Positions 12,056 through 22,845 are shown, counted from the stretch's first letter. The stretch: 64,000 bases of DNA from Microglena sp. YARC (GCA_022414725.1 CM039464.1:61989358-62053357), one strand, 5' to 3'. Notes: generated from the letters alone by a model not told the origin. Numbers and translations are program-made.

Positions 12056-12981
12056 GTAAGTGCGATCGAATTATAATTCAAGTTATGAAGGTCTGCGTCT
12101 GCGTGTGCAGGGAGCGAGGCGGCGGGGTGGTGTGTGTGGGGTGGTGTGGTGTGGGGTGGGGTGGGGGGGGCAGGGAGGGGCGAGGGGTGGAGAGAGGAGA
12201 TGTAGGGGAGGGAGGGGGGCTAGGGGATTGTAGTTATGTGTAGGGGGTGAGGGGTTGTAACCCGTTGTGTAACCCACCCCAAAACATATAGGTGTTGCCA
12301 GCAGACACATGGGCGCTGTGCTAACAGTGCACAACCATGAATGGGAGGTAGGGGTATTTGCTGCAAATCAGGGTGGAGCAGAGTATGCACTGAGTGTGAA
12401 TGGGGCATGAGTGCAGTATGAATGCAGTGTTGACGGAGTGTGAACAAAGTATGAAGGAATACAAACAGAGCATAAACCAAGTGTGCACAGAGTATGGCCA
12501 GCGTAAGAATGCAGTATGAACAGGGTGTGGTTGGAGTATGAATAGTGTATGCATATAGTATGGATGTTGTATGCATGGAGTGGGCATTAAGTATGAACAT
12601 ACGGCATGAACGCCGCATGAACAAACGGAGAACAGAGGATGAACAGAGTAGGACAAAGAGCTCATGCTAGATGTGATGGGGGTATGTGGGTATTGGTATG
12701 AATAATATGCAAGCCCCGCTATTATTTGCCCTGTATGTTGTTACAGCCCAAGGCCAATTAGGCTAAAGGGGCATGCCCAACCATGATATCAGGAGGGGCT
12801 AAAACCAAGAAAAGCACTGATGAACTGAAGCCCAAACAATTGTTTTATCGACGGGGGCCCTGAGTTTTGGCCACAGTGATACTATAATTTTACAATTATA
12901 ATAATGCCCTATACTAGAGTTCCTTCCCATGCCACTGACCCGTCCCTGCCTTGTCTCATGCCCCAGGCCTGAGAGCCTGTA

Positions 12982-15900
12982 ATGGAGGACTCCTCCTTCA
13001 GCTGCCCTTCCTGCCCCTACTGCCTTGAAGACTTGGGTCACTGTGGGGGCCCTACGACACTACCCTGTGGTCACAATGGATGCTTGGAATGCTTCACCCT
13101 CATTGTCAACAGCCGCGATCCTTCCTGCCCGCTGTGCCGCATTCCGCTGGACCCCATCGTCCCCCTCAAACAAAACAGCCAGTTCAAAGAGGTGCTTGAA
13201 GCGCTGGCCCGGCTGGCCTCATATGTGTCAGAGCTGTGCCTAGGCACTGCCTTCCCCCCCTTGCTCACCATCTCCAACGAGCTCTCCCCCTCCCCCACCT
13301 CTTGCAAACAGTCTAGGGCGGAGGAAGAGTGCAAGTGGCCCCTGCATCCTGATAGCCTGTGCCAAGCTTGTGAGGCAGGAGACTTAGAGGGTGTGCAATC
13401 ACTGTTAAGGAGAGGGAGGGAGGAGACGTATTCTTGTTCAGATCACCATCGAGCCCTTCACGCTGCAGCTAAGGGGGGCCACTTGGAGTGCTTGAGTGAT
13501 ATCCTTGAGCATGTTGCCCGCGTGCTTGGGCCTGCTGCCCCTGCCAACATGGTGAACTTGAAGGCAGTGTGGGCTAGGAGATCAGCCTTGCATGAATCTG
13601 TGGTGTCAGGTCAGCGTCGCTGTGTGGCCGCCCTCCTAGAAGCAGGAGCCATGTCAGATGAGGTGGATGCAATGGGGGACAGCCCTCTGGTGTCAGCTAC
13701 GGAAAGAGGTGACGTAGAGTGTGCCCTCCTCCTCCTCGATGCCGGTGCTCACTTTCCCCCCAACATTCTGATGAGTCACACACAAGCTCAACCTGAGGTG
13801 GTGGCTACCAAACCCATTTGTGCGGGTTGGACACTGCTGCACTTTGCATCTTGGGGGGTGCCTGTGCATCATGTCAAGGCCACTCTCAAGCGGGGTGTGG
13901 TTTTGTTTGAGGCGGCAGGGCCTGATGGGCCGAGCCCTTGCTTTGTCAGTGCATCCTTTCTGTCCCACTTGAAGCCCTCCGACAGTGTGGTATCAGTGCT
14001 GCTGTCCTGCAGCAGCAGTGTGTCAGTGAACGCCAAGGACATCATGGGCATGACTCCTCTGCACCTGGCAGCCACAGGTGGGCAGGCTGCTCACATGGCT
14101 GACCTGTTGTCCAAGGGGGCGACAGCAGAGGCACAGGATGCGTTTGGGAGAACGCCCCTGCACCATGCAGCTAGGCAGGGTCACTTGCCCTGTGTGTTGG
14201 CTCTCTTGGACCATGGGGCCAAGGTGGACACTCAGTCCATGGATGGGCACACTGCATTGCATGAGGCCGTTGACAGTGGACGTGTCTGTTGCTACCCCGC
14301 TCTGTTGAGCGGGGGTGCACAGTTAGAAAGTCAAACCAATTGTGGGTGGACCCCTCTGCATCTGGCTGTGATCCGGGGATCTGTGCTGTGTTGTACTACT
14401 CTCCTAGACCAGGGTGCCAAGGTGGACGCCCAGGGTTGCTATGGCTGGACCCCATTGCACGTGGCTGCAGGCAGAGGAGCGACCGACTGCCTGTCGGCCC
14501 TGGTGGATAGCGGGGCAGCATTGAGTGCTGTGGATGAAGCTGGATCTACTCCCCTGCATCAGGCTGCAGCTGAGGGACATATGAATTGCGTGATCCTTCT
14601 CCTGAGTAAGGGTGCGGATGTGAATGAAGTGGGTTTGTGTGGCATGACAGCCTTGCATGAGTGTGCCAGCCATGGACATACTGAATGTGTGGAGCTACTC
14701 CTTTCCATGGGAGCGGGTGTGGATATGCGTTGCCGAGAGGGATTAACTCCCTTGCACTGCGCTGCAAGCAGGGGGCATGCGGAGTGTGTGCGCTTACTCC
14801 TGGAGCATGATGGAGTGGACGTTGATGCCCGCAGCCAAGATGGAATGACGCCCCTGTTGTACGCTGCAAGCGCAGGAAGCCTAGATTGTGTGATGGCTGT
14901 CCTGAATAAGGGGGGCTCGGTGGGTGCTGCAGACAAATGGCTTCGCACGGCACTGCACCATACTGCTGACCGTGATTGTGTGCTTGCCCTCCTGACCCAT
15001 GGGGCCAAGGTGTCTGCTAAGGCAGAAGATGGATCCACTCCCTTGCATCATGCAGCCAGCCTGAGATCTGCAGGTAGCTTGATAGCTCTGCTGGACAGTG
15101 GTGCCAAGACAGATGTGAAGTGCAAGGGAGGACTGGCGCCGTTGCATGTGGCTGCTCAACATAAACATCCAGAATGTGTCATTGCTCTCCTGAACAAGGG
15201 GGCCAAGGTGAATGTTCAGGGGCAGGACGCATGGACTGCTTTGCACTACGCTGTGGATCCTATGTTGAGGACTCCGGAAGCCTGTTTGATGGCTCTTCTT
15301 AGCAAGGCTGAGTCAAGAGTGATGCCAATGTCTGACGCAATTCCAAGTGTGCATCAGGTTGCTGTCAGGGGATGGTGGGCAACAGGCAACCCTCATTTGC
15401 ATGCCCCGCAACAGTCTGCACTCATCAGTGAGGATGTACGTTGTGTTGTGGCTCTCCTGGACAAGGGAGCAAAGGTGGATGCTCAGTCTGTGGATGGAGT
15501 CTCCTCCCTTCATCAGGCCGCAATCGTGGGAAATGTTGATTGTGTGCAGGCCCTCATGGACAGGGGAGCCAAGGTGGATGTTCCAGCCAAAGGTGGATTG
15601 ACTCCCTTGCACCAGGCTGCAGAAGCGGGACACACACGGATTGTGATAGCTCTCCTCAAGAAGATGTGCATGGAAGATGTTCTTATGTGCAAGGCAGATG
15701 TTCAGAACAAAGACGGAGTGGCACCCCTGCATCTGGCTGTAAGGGCGGGTCACCCAGAGTGTGTGAATGCTCTCCTGGTCATGAATGCCAAGGTGGATGT
15801 TCAGACCAAAGATGGAAGGACACCTTTGCATGTTGCTGCTCAAGAGGGACATGCAGCATGTTTGGAGGCTCTCCTAGTTGGTGGAGCCAACGTCAATGCT

Positions 15901-16776
15901 CAAGACCACAAACAAGAAGCTCCCCTGCACCTGGCTGCCCACAGAGGACACCTAGCTTGTGTGAAGGCTCTCCTAGACAGTGGAGCCATAGTAGATGCAA
16001 AGAATGGGCTGGGACAGACTCCCTTGCTGTCTGCCATTGATCTGGGACACACAGAATGTGTGAAGGCTCTCCTAGACAGTGGAGCCATTGTAGATGCAAA
16101 GGATGAAATGGGACAGACTCCCTTGCTGTTGGCTATTGATCAGGGCCACACAGGATGTGTAAAGGCTCTTGTGGACAGTGGAGCCATGGTAGAAGCTGAG
16201 GACAAGCAGGGACAAACTCCCTTGCATTGGGCTGATTTTCAGGGACACGCAGAATGTGCGAAGGCCCTCATGGACAGTGGAGCCATATTAGATGCAAAGA
16301 ATGTGCTGGGAAAGACTCCCTTGCTGTTGGCTATTGATCAGGGCCACGCAAGATGTGTGAAGGCTCTCGTGACCAGTGGAGCCATGGTAGAAGCTGAGGA
16401 CAAGCAGGGAAAGACTCCCTTGCATTTGGCTGCTTATCAGGGACAGGTAGAGTGTGTTATGGCTCTCGTAGACAGTGGAGCCATGGTGGAAGCTGTGGAC
16501 AAGCAGGGAATTACTCCCTTGCATTGGGCTGCTTTTCAGGGACACGCAGAATGTGCGAAGGCTCTCATGGACAGTGGAGCCATAGTAGATGCAAAGAATG
16601 TGCTTGGAAAGACTCCCTTGCTGTTGGCTATTGATCAGGGCCACGCAAGATGTGTAAAGGCTCTTGTGGACAGTGGAGCCGTGTTAGAAGCTGAGGACAA
16701 GCAGGGAATGACTCCCTTGCATTGGGCTGCTTATCAGGGACACGCAGAATGTGCGAGGACTCTAGTGGACAGTTGA
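12982..16776 (+). CDS. RING finger and ankyrin-repeat protein, copy B
   Basis: An open frame of 1,264 codons starts at ATG 12,982, with an in-frame TGA 12 bases upstream. Residues 8-55 form a C3HC4 RING (C11, C14, C29, H31, C34, C37, C49, C52), expected to recruit an E2 enzyme. A short linker follows, then ankyrin repeats to the end, a substrate-binding solenoid. Together this suggests a cytosolic or nuclear E3 ubiquitin ligase. Plant XBAT ligases carry the RING at the other end, so this order is unlike them. The stop at 16,774-16,776 arises in the middle of an ankyrin unit (CAGTTGAGCC where its neighbours have CAGTGGAGCC), and the same frame then continues to 17,301. It is therefore either a recent nonsense mutation or a truncated protein lacking the last five or so repeats. 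Confidence 0.9.
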   Translation: MEDSSFSCPSCPYCLEDLGHCGGPTTLPCGHNGCLECFTLIVNSRDPSCPLCRIPLDPIVPLKQNSQFKEVLEALARLASYVSELCLGTAFPPLLTISNELSPSPTSCKQSRAEEECKWPLHPDSLCQACEAGDLEGVQSLLRRGREETYSCSDHHRALHAAAKGGHLECLSDILEHVARVLGPAAPANMVNLKAVWARRSALHESVVSGQRRCVAALLEAGAMSDEVDAMGDSPLVSATERGDVECALLLLDAGAHFPPNILMSHTQAQPEVVATKPICAGWTLLHFASWGVPVHHVKATLKRGVVLFEAAGPDGPSPCFVSASFLSHLKPSDSVVSVLLSCSSSVSVNAKDIMGMTPLHLAATGGQAAHMADLLSKGATAEAQDAFGRTPLHHAARQGHLPCVLALLDHGAKVDTQSMDGHTALHEAVDSGRVCCYPALLSGGAQLESQTNCGWTPLHLAVIRGSVLCCTTLLDQGAKVDAQGCYGWTPLHVAAGRGATDCLSALVDSGAALSAVDEAGSTPLHQAAAEGHMNCVILLLSKGADVNEVGLCGMTALHECASHGHTECVELLLSMGAGVDMRCREGLTPLHCAASRGHAECVRLLLEHDGVDVDARSQDGMTPLLYAASAGSLDCVMAVLNKGGSVGAADKWLRTALHHTADRDCVLALLTHGAKVSAKAEDGSTPLHHAASLRSAGSLIALLDSGAKTDVKCKGGLAPLHVAAQHKHPECVIALLNKGAKVNVQGQDAWTALHYAVDPMLRTPEACLMALLSKAESRVMPMSDAIPSVHQVAVRGWWATGNPHLHAPQQSALISEDVRCVVALLDKGAKVDAQSVDGVSSLHQAAIVGNVDCVQALMDRGAKVDVPAKGGLTPLHQAAEAGHTRIVIALLKKMCMEDVLMCKADVQNKDGVAPLHLAVRAGHPECVNALLVMNAKVDVQTKDGRTPLHVAAQEGHAACLEALLVGGANVNAQDHKQEAPLHLAAHRGHLACVKALLDSGAIVDAKNGLGQTPLLSAIDLGHTECVKALLDSGAIVDAKDEMGQTPLLLAIDQGHTGCVKALVDSGAMVEAEDKQGQTPLHWADFQGHAECAKALMDSGAILDAKNVLGKTPLLLAIDQGHARCVKALVTSGAMVEAEDKQGKTPLHLAAYQGQVECVMALVDSGAMVEAVDKQGITPLHWAAFQGHAECAKALMDSGAIVDAKNVLGKTPLLLAIDQGHARCVKALVDSGAVLEAEDKQGMTPLHWAAYQGHAECARTLVDS

Positions 16777-17301
16777 GCCACGGTAGAAGCTGCGGACATG
16801 CAGGGATGGACTCCCTTGCATTACGCTGCTTTAGGGGGACACTCTAAGTGTGTGAAAGCTTTAGTGGACAGTGGAGCCATGGTAGAAGCTGAGGACGAGG
16901 ATGGAAAGACTCACTTGCATGAGGCTGCTTATATGAAACACGCAGACTGTGCGAGGATTCTAGTGGACAGTGGAGCCATGGTAGAGGCTGCCGACAAGCA
17001 GGGAAGGACTCCCTTGCATTGGGCTGCTGATCAGGGACAGGTAATGTGTGTGAAGACTCTCGTGGACAGTGGAGCCATGGTAGAAGCTGAGGACACGCGG
17101 GGATTTACTCCATTGAATTGCGCTGCTTCAGTGGGACACGCAAAGTGTGTGAAGGCTCTTGTGGACAGTGGAGCCATGGTAGAAGCTGAGGACAAGCAGG
17201 GAAAAACTCCCTTGCATTGGGCTACTTCTGAGGGGCATACAGAATGTTCGAAGGCTCTCCGAGACTGTGGAGCCAGCTTAGGCACAGTGGAGAAGCAGTG
17301 A
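16777..17301 (+). pseudogene. Ankyrin 3' remainder behind the nonsense codon
   Basis: The frame of the gene at 12,982 resumes directly after the TGA and stays open to a TGA at 17,299-17,301. It adds about five ankyrin units and the same C-terminal end (CGASLGTVEKQ) as copy A. Without the nonsense codon the protein would have 1,439 residues. Confidence 0.85.
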
Positions 17302-17663
17302 ATGACTCCCTCGCAAGTCGCTGTTTCACCCTTGCGCCACCACTGATTGTTCCCACCTTCTATGCAAAAGGGCTGGTGCATGTAGCCAATTACACAAACA
17401 ATGCAGGGAGATTGTTTATTCTGCAGCCTGTAGCCCAATGTGGATGGATGGGAAGCTTTTTCATGTATTGAAACGATTTTCACCCCAGGAAGTGGGACCC
17501 CGTCTGCTACGAGTAGCTACTTACTCCACTACTTTTGAAACTCCCAGCCTCCGTCCTCGCTCTCTTGCCCTTTCTCGCCGTCTGCAGATCAGGTTTCTTA
17601 ACTATTCGCCCCCTGCCCTGCCCGTTACTGCTAAAGCGTTTGTCCGTGTCGCTTAGGACTCGT

Positions 17664-18845
17664 CACCCCAGGAAGTGGGACCCCATATATAAAGCAGCGC
17701 CCCAAGCCTGGCCAGTTTGGTGCCACGCCAACTGCCCTTGTTTTTCAACCCAGTTAGTGGTACCCCGTACACAAAGCAGCGCCCCAGGCCTGGCCAGGTT
17801 GGTGCCACGCCAACTGCCCTGGTTTTTCAACCCAGTTAGTGGGACCCCGGACGCAAAGCAGCGCCTCAGTCCTGGCCAGTTTGGTGCCAAGCCAACTGAC
17901 CTTGTTTTTCAACTCAGAAAGTGAGACCCCGCACACAAAGCAGCGCCCCAGTCCTGGTCAGTTTGGTGCCAAGCCAACTGACCTTGTTTTTCAACTCAGA
18001 AAGTGGGACCCCGCACACAAAGCAGCGACCCAGGCCTGGTCAGTTTGGTGCTAAGCCAATCGCCCTTGTTTTTCAACCCAGGTAGTGGGACCCCGCACAA
18101 AAAGCAGCGCCCCAGGCCTGGTCAGTTTGGTGCATATCCAATCGCCTTATTGTTCACCTCAGGAAGTGGGACCTCACACACACAGCAGCGACCAAGGCCT
18201 GGTCAGTTTGGTGCATAGCCAATCGCCCTTGTAGTTCACCTCAGGAAGTGGGACCCCGAACACAAAGCAGCGCCCCAGGCCTGGTCAGTTTGGTGCCAAG
18301 CCAATTGCCCTTGTTGTTCACCCCAGGAAGTGGGACCCCGAACACAAAGCAGCGCCCCAGGCCTGGCCAGTTTGGTGCCAAGCCAACTGCCCTTATCACC
18401 TCAGAAAGTGGGACCCCGCACAAAAAACAGCGCCCCAGGCCTGGTCAGTTTGGTGCATAGCCAACTGCCCTTGTTGTTCACCCCAGGAAGTTGGACCCCA
18501 CACATACAGCAGCGACCAAGGCCTGGCCAGTTTGGTGCCAAGCCAACTGCCCTTGATTTTCACCCCAGGAAGTGGGACCCCGTATACATAGCAGCGCCCC
18601 AGGCCTGGCCAGTTTGGTGCCAAGCCAATCGCCCTTGTAGTTCACCCCAGGAAGTGGGACCCCGTACACATAGCAGAGCCCCAGGCCTGGCCAGTGTGGT
18701 GCCACGCCAACTGCCCTTGTTTTTCACCCCAGGAAGTGGGACCCCGGGCACAAAGCTGCGCCCCAGGCCTGGCCAGTTTGGTGCCAAGCTAACTGCCCTA
18801 GTTTTTCACCCCAGGAAGTGGGACCCCGTACACAAAGCAGCGCCC
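17664..18845 (+). repeat. 82-bp minisatellite, copy B (about 14 units)
   Basis: It has the same unit as at 8,466. Anchors such as GGCCTGG(C/T)CAGTTTGGTG recur every 82 bases. Units differ by a few substitutions (CACACAAAG, CATACAGCAG, GTATACATAG), so an order of divergence could be traced. It lies downstream of the ankyrin stop, probably within the transcript's 3' region. Confidence 0.93.
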
Positions 18846-18849
18846 ACCA

Positions 18850-19040
18850 AGGATTCAGTAAGGCGGAGAATTTGCAGTCATATATATGGGCGGGAATTTT
18901 TTCAGTTATATATAGGCGTGGAAAGCAATTGACTTCAGTTATATAGGAAGGCGGGGAAAGCAAAGGACTTCACTTATATATTTGCAATTGAATATAGGCG
19001 GGGAAAGCAAAGGACTTCAAGAGATCTGCCCACTACATCT
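18850..19040 (+). repeat. AT-rich tandem repeat
   Basis: Three to four imperfect units of about 40 bases contain TTATATATAGG, GGCGGGGAAAGCAA and GGACTTCA. Copy A has one unit (about 8,785-8,850). Nothing else is seen here. Confidence 0.7.
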
Positions 19041-19217
19041 CGACACCTTTATTTTCTGAATCAGTGTAGGCAATCAATAAACAGTCGTCTGGTCATTGGT
19101 TGGTTGGAAGCAGGGTTATCCAAAACGTTACGTTTCACGACTCAAACGCGCAACAGACATTGAAGGGTCCATTAGGTTGCAATCATATATTTTGTTTAAG
19201 AAGACATAGATTGTAGC

Positions 19218-19685
19218 TCATGAGACGCAGCTAGCTCCTCCTCCTCCTCAAACAACTCCAGGACAGCCAGCTCCTCTTCCTCCTCCTCCTCCTCAAACAA
19301 CTCCAGGACAGCTAGCTCCTCCTCCTCCTCAAACGACTCCAGGACAGCTAGCTCCTCTTCCTCCTCCTCCTCCTCCTCCTCCTCCTCTCCTCCTCCTCCT
19401 CCTCCTCCTCCTCCTCAAACAACTCCAGGACAGCTAGCTCCTCCTCCTCCTCAAACGACTCCAGGACAGCTAGCTCCTCTTCTTCCTCCTCCTCCTCCTC
19501 CTCCTCCTCCTCCTCCTCAAACAACTCCAGGACAGCTAGCTCCTCCTCCTCCTCAAACGACTCCAGGACAGCTAGCTCCTCCTCCTCCTCAAACGACTTC
19601 AGGACAGCTAGCTCCTCCTCCTCCTCCTCCTCCTCCTCCTCCTCCTCCTCCTCCTCCTCCTCCTCCTCCTCCTCCTCCCCAAACG
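19218..19685. repeat. CTCCTC microsatellite with AAACGACTCCAGGACAGCTAG spacer
   Basis: Runs of CTC alternate with a conserved spacer of about 24 bases, at least eight times. Copy A has one unit (9,018-9,056). On the minus strand it reads as Glu runs with LAVLESF, but one CTC run (near 19,384) breaks the frame. Confidence 0.9.
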
Positions 19686-19727
19686 ACTTCAGGACTGCAC
19701 GTGTGTGTGCGGGTGGAGCAGTAGGGG

Positions 19728-19882
19728 GAAGCTGGTCAGCACTTAGCTGGTCAGCACTTGGTTTTAGGTGGTTTATGTTTTGTGTTTAGGATTTAGGGTA
19801 AAGGTGGTTTTAAGGACGAAGTTTAGGGTTTAGGTGGTATAGAAAAAGAAGTACATTGCAGCTAAGTGGGGACCAGCTTTTC
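19728..19882. mobile_element. Foldback element, copy B
   Basis: GGGAAGCTGGTCAGCACTTAG on the left, with its core tandemly repeated, and CTAAGTGGGGACCAGCTT on the right form imperfect inverted arms. It is the partner of 9,131-9,262. Confidence 0.45.
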
Positions 19883-20061
19883 CCTACCGGGTGGATCGCC
19901 CAGTGCTCATGTCTGGGGGGGTCGGGGCACTCCCCTGACTAGCTATTCAACCTTCCCTGCCGCAACCTAGTGTATCTTGAAGCTGATACAATCAGCCATT
20001 CTAGGAGAAGAATTGATACAAGGCGTTCTACACGCCAGGTTTGGCATCTAACCGTCTGCAC

Positions 20062-20238
20062 CAGGGTACTACAAAGTGCGCGCACGCTTTTTGAGCCCCA
20101 CTGCGCGTTTCGCGCAGATTTTTTAACTACCTGTGGGCGCAGCGCGCAGTCTTTGCGCTTTTTGCGCTAAAAAGCGCAGACCAATTTGACGTTGGTGCAC
20201 TTTAAGCGCTGACCAATTCGACCAAAAGTAGTGCCCTG
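20062..20238. mobile_element. MITE family 1, copy 2, with intact 8-bp TSD
   Basis: The element is 177 bp, from CAGGGTACTAC to GTAGTGCCCTG. It is flanked on both sides by GTCTGCAC (20,054-20,061 and 20,239-20,246), a perfect 8-bp target duplication. It has no coding capacity and its interior is rich in GCGC and AAAGCGC inverted repeats. This is the clearest evidence that the family moved by hAT-type transposition. Confidence 0.92.
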
Positions 20239-20289
20239 GTCTGCACATTGCAGCGAACAATGACCCCCCGTGGGAGAACCACATAAACC

Positions 20290-20395
20290 AGGGAAATCTA
20301 GTGCACATGACTCGGTGCAGATTCGAACCGAGGACTCCTCCACTTGTGGTGACCATTCTAACCCGTACACCACTTGGGAATCGAGTTATAGACTG
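20290..20395 (-). repeat. tRNA-like (SINE-type) sequence
   Basis: On the minus strand, GTGGTGTACGGGTTAGAATG resembles an A box and GGTTCGAATCT matches a B box at roughly tRNA spacing. I could not form an acceptor stem, so this is more likely a tRNA-derived SINE head or a pseudo-tRNA than a functional tRNA. Confidence 0.35.
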
Positions 20396-20446
20396 CTCAA
20401 GTAGTTCGATGTAGCCCAGTGGCTGGCTCGCTTCAGCCAAGTAGGG

Positions 20447-20473
20447 AGGGGGGGGGGGGGGGGGGGGGGGGGG
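20447..20473 (+). repeat. Poly-G tract
   Basis: An uninterrupted run of about 27 G lies next to the left end of a MITE family 2 element. Confidence 0.85.
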
Positions 20474-20479
20474 CAAAGT

Positions 20480-20697
20480 CACTGTTTTTCTTTTCGCCTA
20501 CTAGCAGCAGGTTCTACACAGCTCCCTGAGCCAGCCATTGGATCGAGACTCGAACATTCAGCAGCGCTAGAAAGCTGATTACGTCAGCTTCAAGGTGAAC
20601 TAGGTTGCTTTATGTCTGGCTGATCGGCCTGCCAGGGGAGCTGCCTAGAATGGAAGCTGCTGCTTGTAGCCGAAAAGAAAAACAGTGTGCAAAGTGC
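20480..20697. mobile_element. MITE family 2, copy 1
   Basis: Ends are CACTGTTTTTCTTTTCG and CGAAAAGAAAAACAGTG, terminal inverted repeats of about 17 bp. The flanking octamers GGCAAAGT and TGCAAAGT match at 7 of 8. The interior shares AGCTCCCTGAGCCAGCC, AGCTTCAAGGTG and GAGCTGCCTAGAA with the copy at 26,555. It is a non-autonomous hAT-like element. Confidence 0.85.
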
Positions 20698-21070
20698 GTG
20701 AGCAGCGAGTGCAAGGGGAGTGAGATCAAGTGCAGGCTGAGGCATCCCTAGTAGACGAGCCGGCATTGTTCTGGGGTATGCAGGTCGATGATGACCCTTT
20801 ATAATAATATAAGACCACGTGTTGCAAAGGACTTCATTGTGCCCTTCAGACAGTCAAGTCAGCCTCATAGCCATAGTGTTATGCATGGAGGTTACACCGT
20901 GGGTTGCATACCGTACACATGTTCACATTTTATTTTCCTTGCTGAGGTTGTGCTATGCAATTTTCTTATCGAAGTTGGCCTGGTCCCTTTAGCCTATTTT
21001 GCTATTCTTAGACCGTAACATACACATACTAGTGATGATTGAAGACTCCCCAGGTTTTAATGGTGGGCAC

Positions 21071-21265
21071 CAGGGTACTACAAAGCGCGCACACCAGCGC
21101 AATTTCTCGCACGCTTTTTGAGCCCCACTGCGCGTTTTGCGCAGTTTTTTCAACTCCCTGTGGGCGCAGCGCGCAATTTTTGCGCGTATTGCACTACAAA
21201 GCGCTAACCGATTTGACGTTTGTGCGCTTTTAGCACTGACCAATTTGACAAAATGTAGTACCCTG
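21071..21265. mobile_element. MITE family 1, copy 3
   Basis: It runs from CAGGGTACTACAAAGC to ATGTAGTACCCTG, about 195 bp, in the same orientation as 20,062. The flanking octamers do not match, so the target duplication has been lost or the ends rearranged. Confidence 0.8.
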
Positions 21266-21640
21266 GTGATGATTTTTATTTTACTTGTCGTGCTCGAGGT
21301 CGCCCTACGCATTTTTTGTATCGAGGTTAGGCTGGTCCCTTAAACCTATTTGACTACCTCAAGACTATTTTTTATTCTCCTGCTATTCCCCAGAATAACT
21401 CATTTTAGTCACACTTGAATCTGGTTTGAATTGGAAAAATGTAAAAAAGGATTACGCCATTGGTAACCTGAGCCAATTTATGGAGCACCCCAAATCTGCA
21501 ACATCCGCCAAACTTAAAATCCGCCATGGTTTTAGCCCCTTTTGGGTGCCTTCTGCCATCTCTATTTTCCGCCAACATATCATGCGCCTACGGTATTTGG
21601 CTACCTGAAGACTATTACATACACACATTATAAATAACCC

Positions 21641-21749
21641 CCTGTAGGTGCACCGCGCAGTTTTTGCGTTTTTTTCACTACAAAGCTCTGACCAATTTGA
21701 CGCTGGTGCGCTTAAAGCGCTGGCCAATTCGGCAAGAAGTAGTACCCTG
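21641..21749. mobile_element. MITE family 1, copy 4 (left-truncated)
   Basis: Only the right half remains, ending GAAGTAGTACCCTG. It is followed directly by ATACACAC, which is also the target duplication of the next element. Confidence 0.75.
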
Positions 21750-21757
21750 ATACACAC

Positions 21758-21957
21758 CAGGGTACTTCAAATGGCCAAATTGGCCAGCGCTTTAGCGCAG
21801 TTGAATACAAAAAAACTGCGCTTTGTAGTGCAAAAAGCGCAAAAATTGCTTGCAGCGCCCACAGGGAGTTGCAAAAAACTGCGCTTAAAGCGCAAAGGGG
21901 GTCAAAAAGTCAGCGCTCAAAAGCGCAAAAGCGCGCGCTTTGAATTACCCTCACCTG
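21758..21957. mobile_element. MITE family 1, copy 5, with intact 8-bp TSD
   Basis: It starts CAGGGTACTTCAAATGGCC and ends TTGAATTACCCTCACCTG. ATACACAC stands on both sides (21,750-21,757 and 21,958-21,965). With the copies at 10,555 and 24,081 it forms the ACTTCAAATGG subfamily, distinct from the ACTACAAAG subfamily. Confidence 0.9.
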
Positions 21958-22597
21958 ATACACACATTACAAAATGCTTGAAGACACCCCACTTTTGAGG
22001 ATGGTCAGATTAGGGGCCAAGGGGTCCTAACCCCCAAGCCCCCAATCCCCACCAAGCAATGTAACTTTGATGATGATGATTTTCCATGTTCAAACATTCA
22101 AAATGGTTATGAGACCAACGCCAATGGAAGGGCCTTTACAAACCTGCAAATGAGCCTAAGTGTACAAATTAAGACTAAGTGGTGGCTGAAATAATGGCTA
22201 TAAAGTGGGTTCCGGAGCGGGATATGTGGTGGTCTGCCAAGGGATGTCTGAGCACTTTGGGGGGATGGGGTCTTTCACTCTTTCACTTTTTGCCCCCCCC
22301 CCCCCCCCCCCCCCAGCATGAACTGATAACTTTTAAACCCAATCATGGGATCGCATCCCATATGTACTCAAGACAGCGAGCTTATTCAATTTCAGACCAC
22401 ATATAACTCCAGACAGTGCAAGACCATATTTAAGCGGTTACCGCCTGGGTTACTAGTACATTTTAAAACACTTTCTTGGACATGGCGGTTCCGACTGAAT
22501 CCCAAATCTCGCAGGACACACAGGCCCTGGGCTCCGTTGTTTCATCGCCATGGATTCAGGGAATGCTGATCGCCATCTTGGGCAGTGGCAACAGCAT

Positions 22598-22845
22598 CAG
22601 GCTTGTTCAGGAGGACCCCCAGCTCTGCGTTCCGAGACGCAACCAATTTTACAGCCTGCGTCCTGAGACGCAACCGACCCGCAACCGACCCATAACCGAC
22701 CCACAGCCTGCGTCCTGCGACCCAACCAACCCACTGAAGCTGCGTCCTGCGACGCAACGGACCCTCCTCAAGTTGCTTCTCAGGACGTAACGGACCCATC
22801 GACGTTGCGTCTGCGACGCAGGACGCAGCGCCCTGAACAACCCTG
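22598..22845. mobile_element. MITE family 3, copy 1
   Basis: It runs from CAGGCTTGTTCAGGAGG to GCCCTGAACAACCCTG, 248 bp. Flanking octamers AACAGCAT and AAGAGCAT match at 7 of 8. The interior is a chain of GACGCA/TGCGTC and CGACCCA motifs. A second copy in inverted orientation lies at 47,991. Confidence 0.85.

Larger units (their letters stand above)
9573..19915. repeat. Segmental duplication, copy B
   Basis: This is the direct repeat of 1-9,300. Similarity continues past the minisatellite through the foldback element to the ACCGGGTGGA motif near 19,890. It is longer than copy A mainly because of the larger 82-bp array (17,664-18,845) and the CTC array (19,218-19,685). Confidence 0.95.

Noticed and set aside
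17535..18963. Overlapping frames on both strands rich in Gly/Pro/Gln/Trp
   Set aside because: They cross the 82-bp minisatellite, whose period is not a multiple of 3, so they shift through all frames.
19196..19740. Minus-strand Glu-rich frame (EEEEELAVLESF repeats ending LAASHELQSMS)
   Set aside because: The end is conserved in copy A, but one CTC run breaks the frame near 19,384 and the upstream frame differs between copies. A microsatellite is the simpler explanation.
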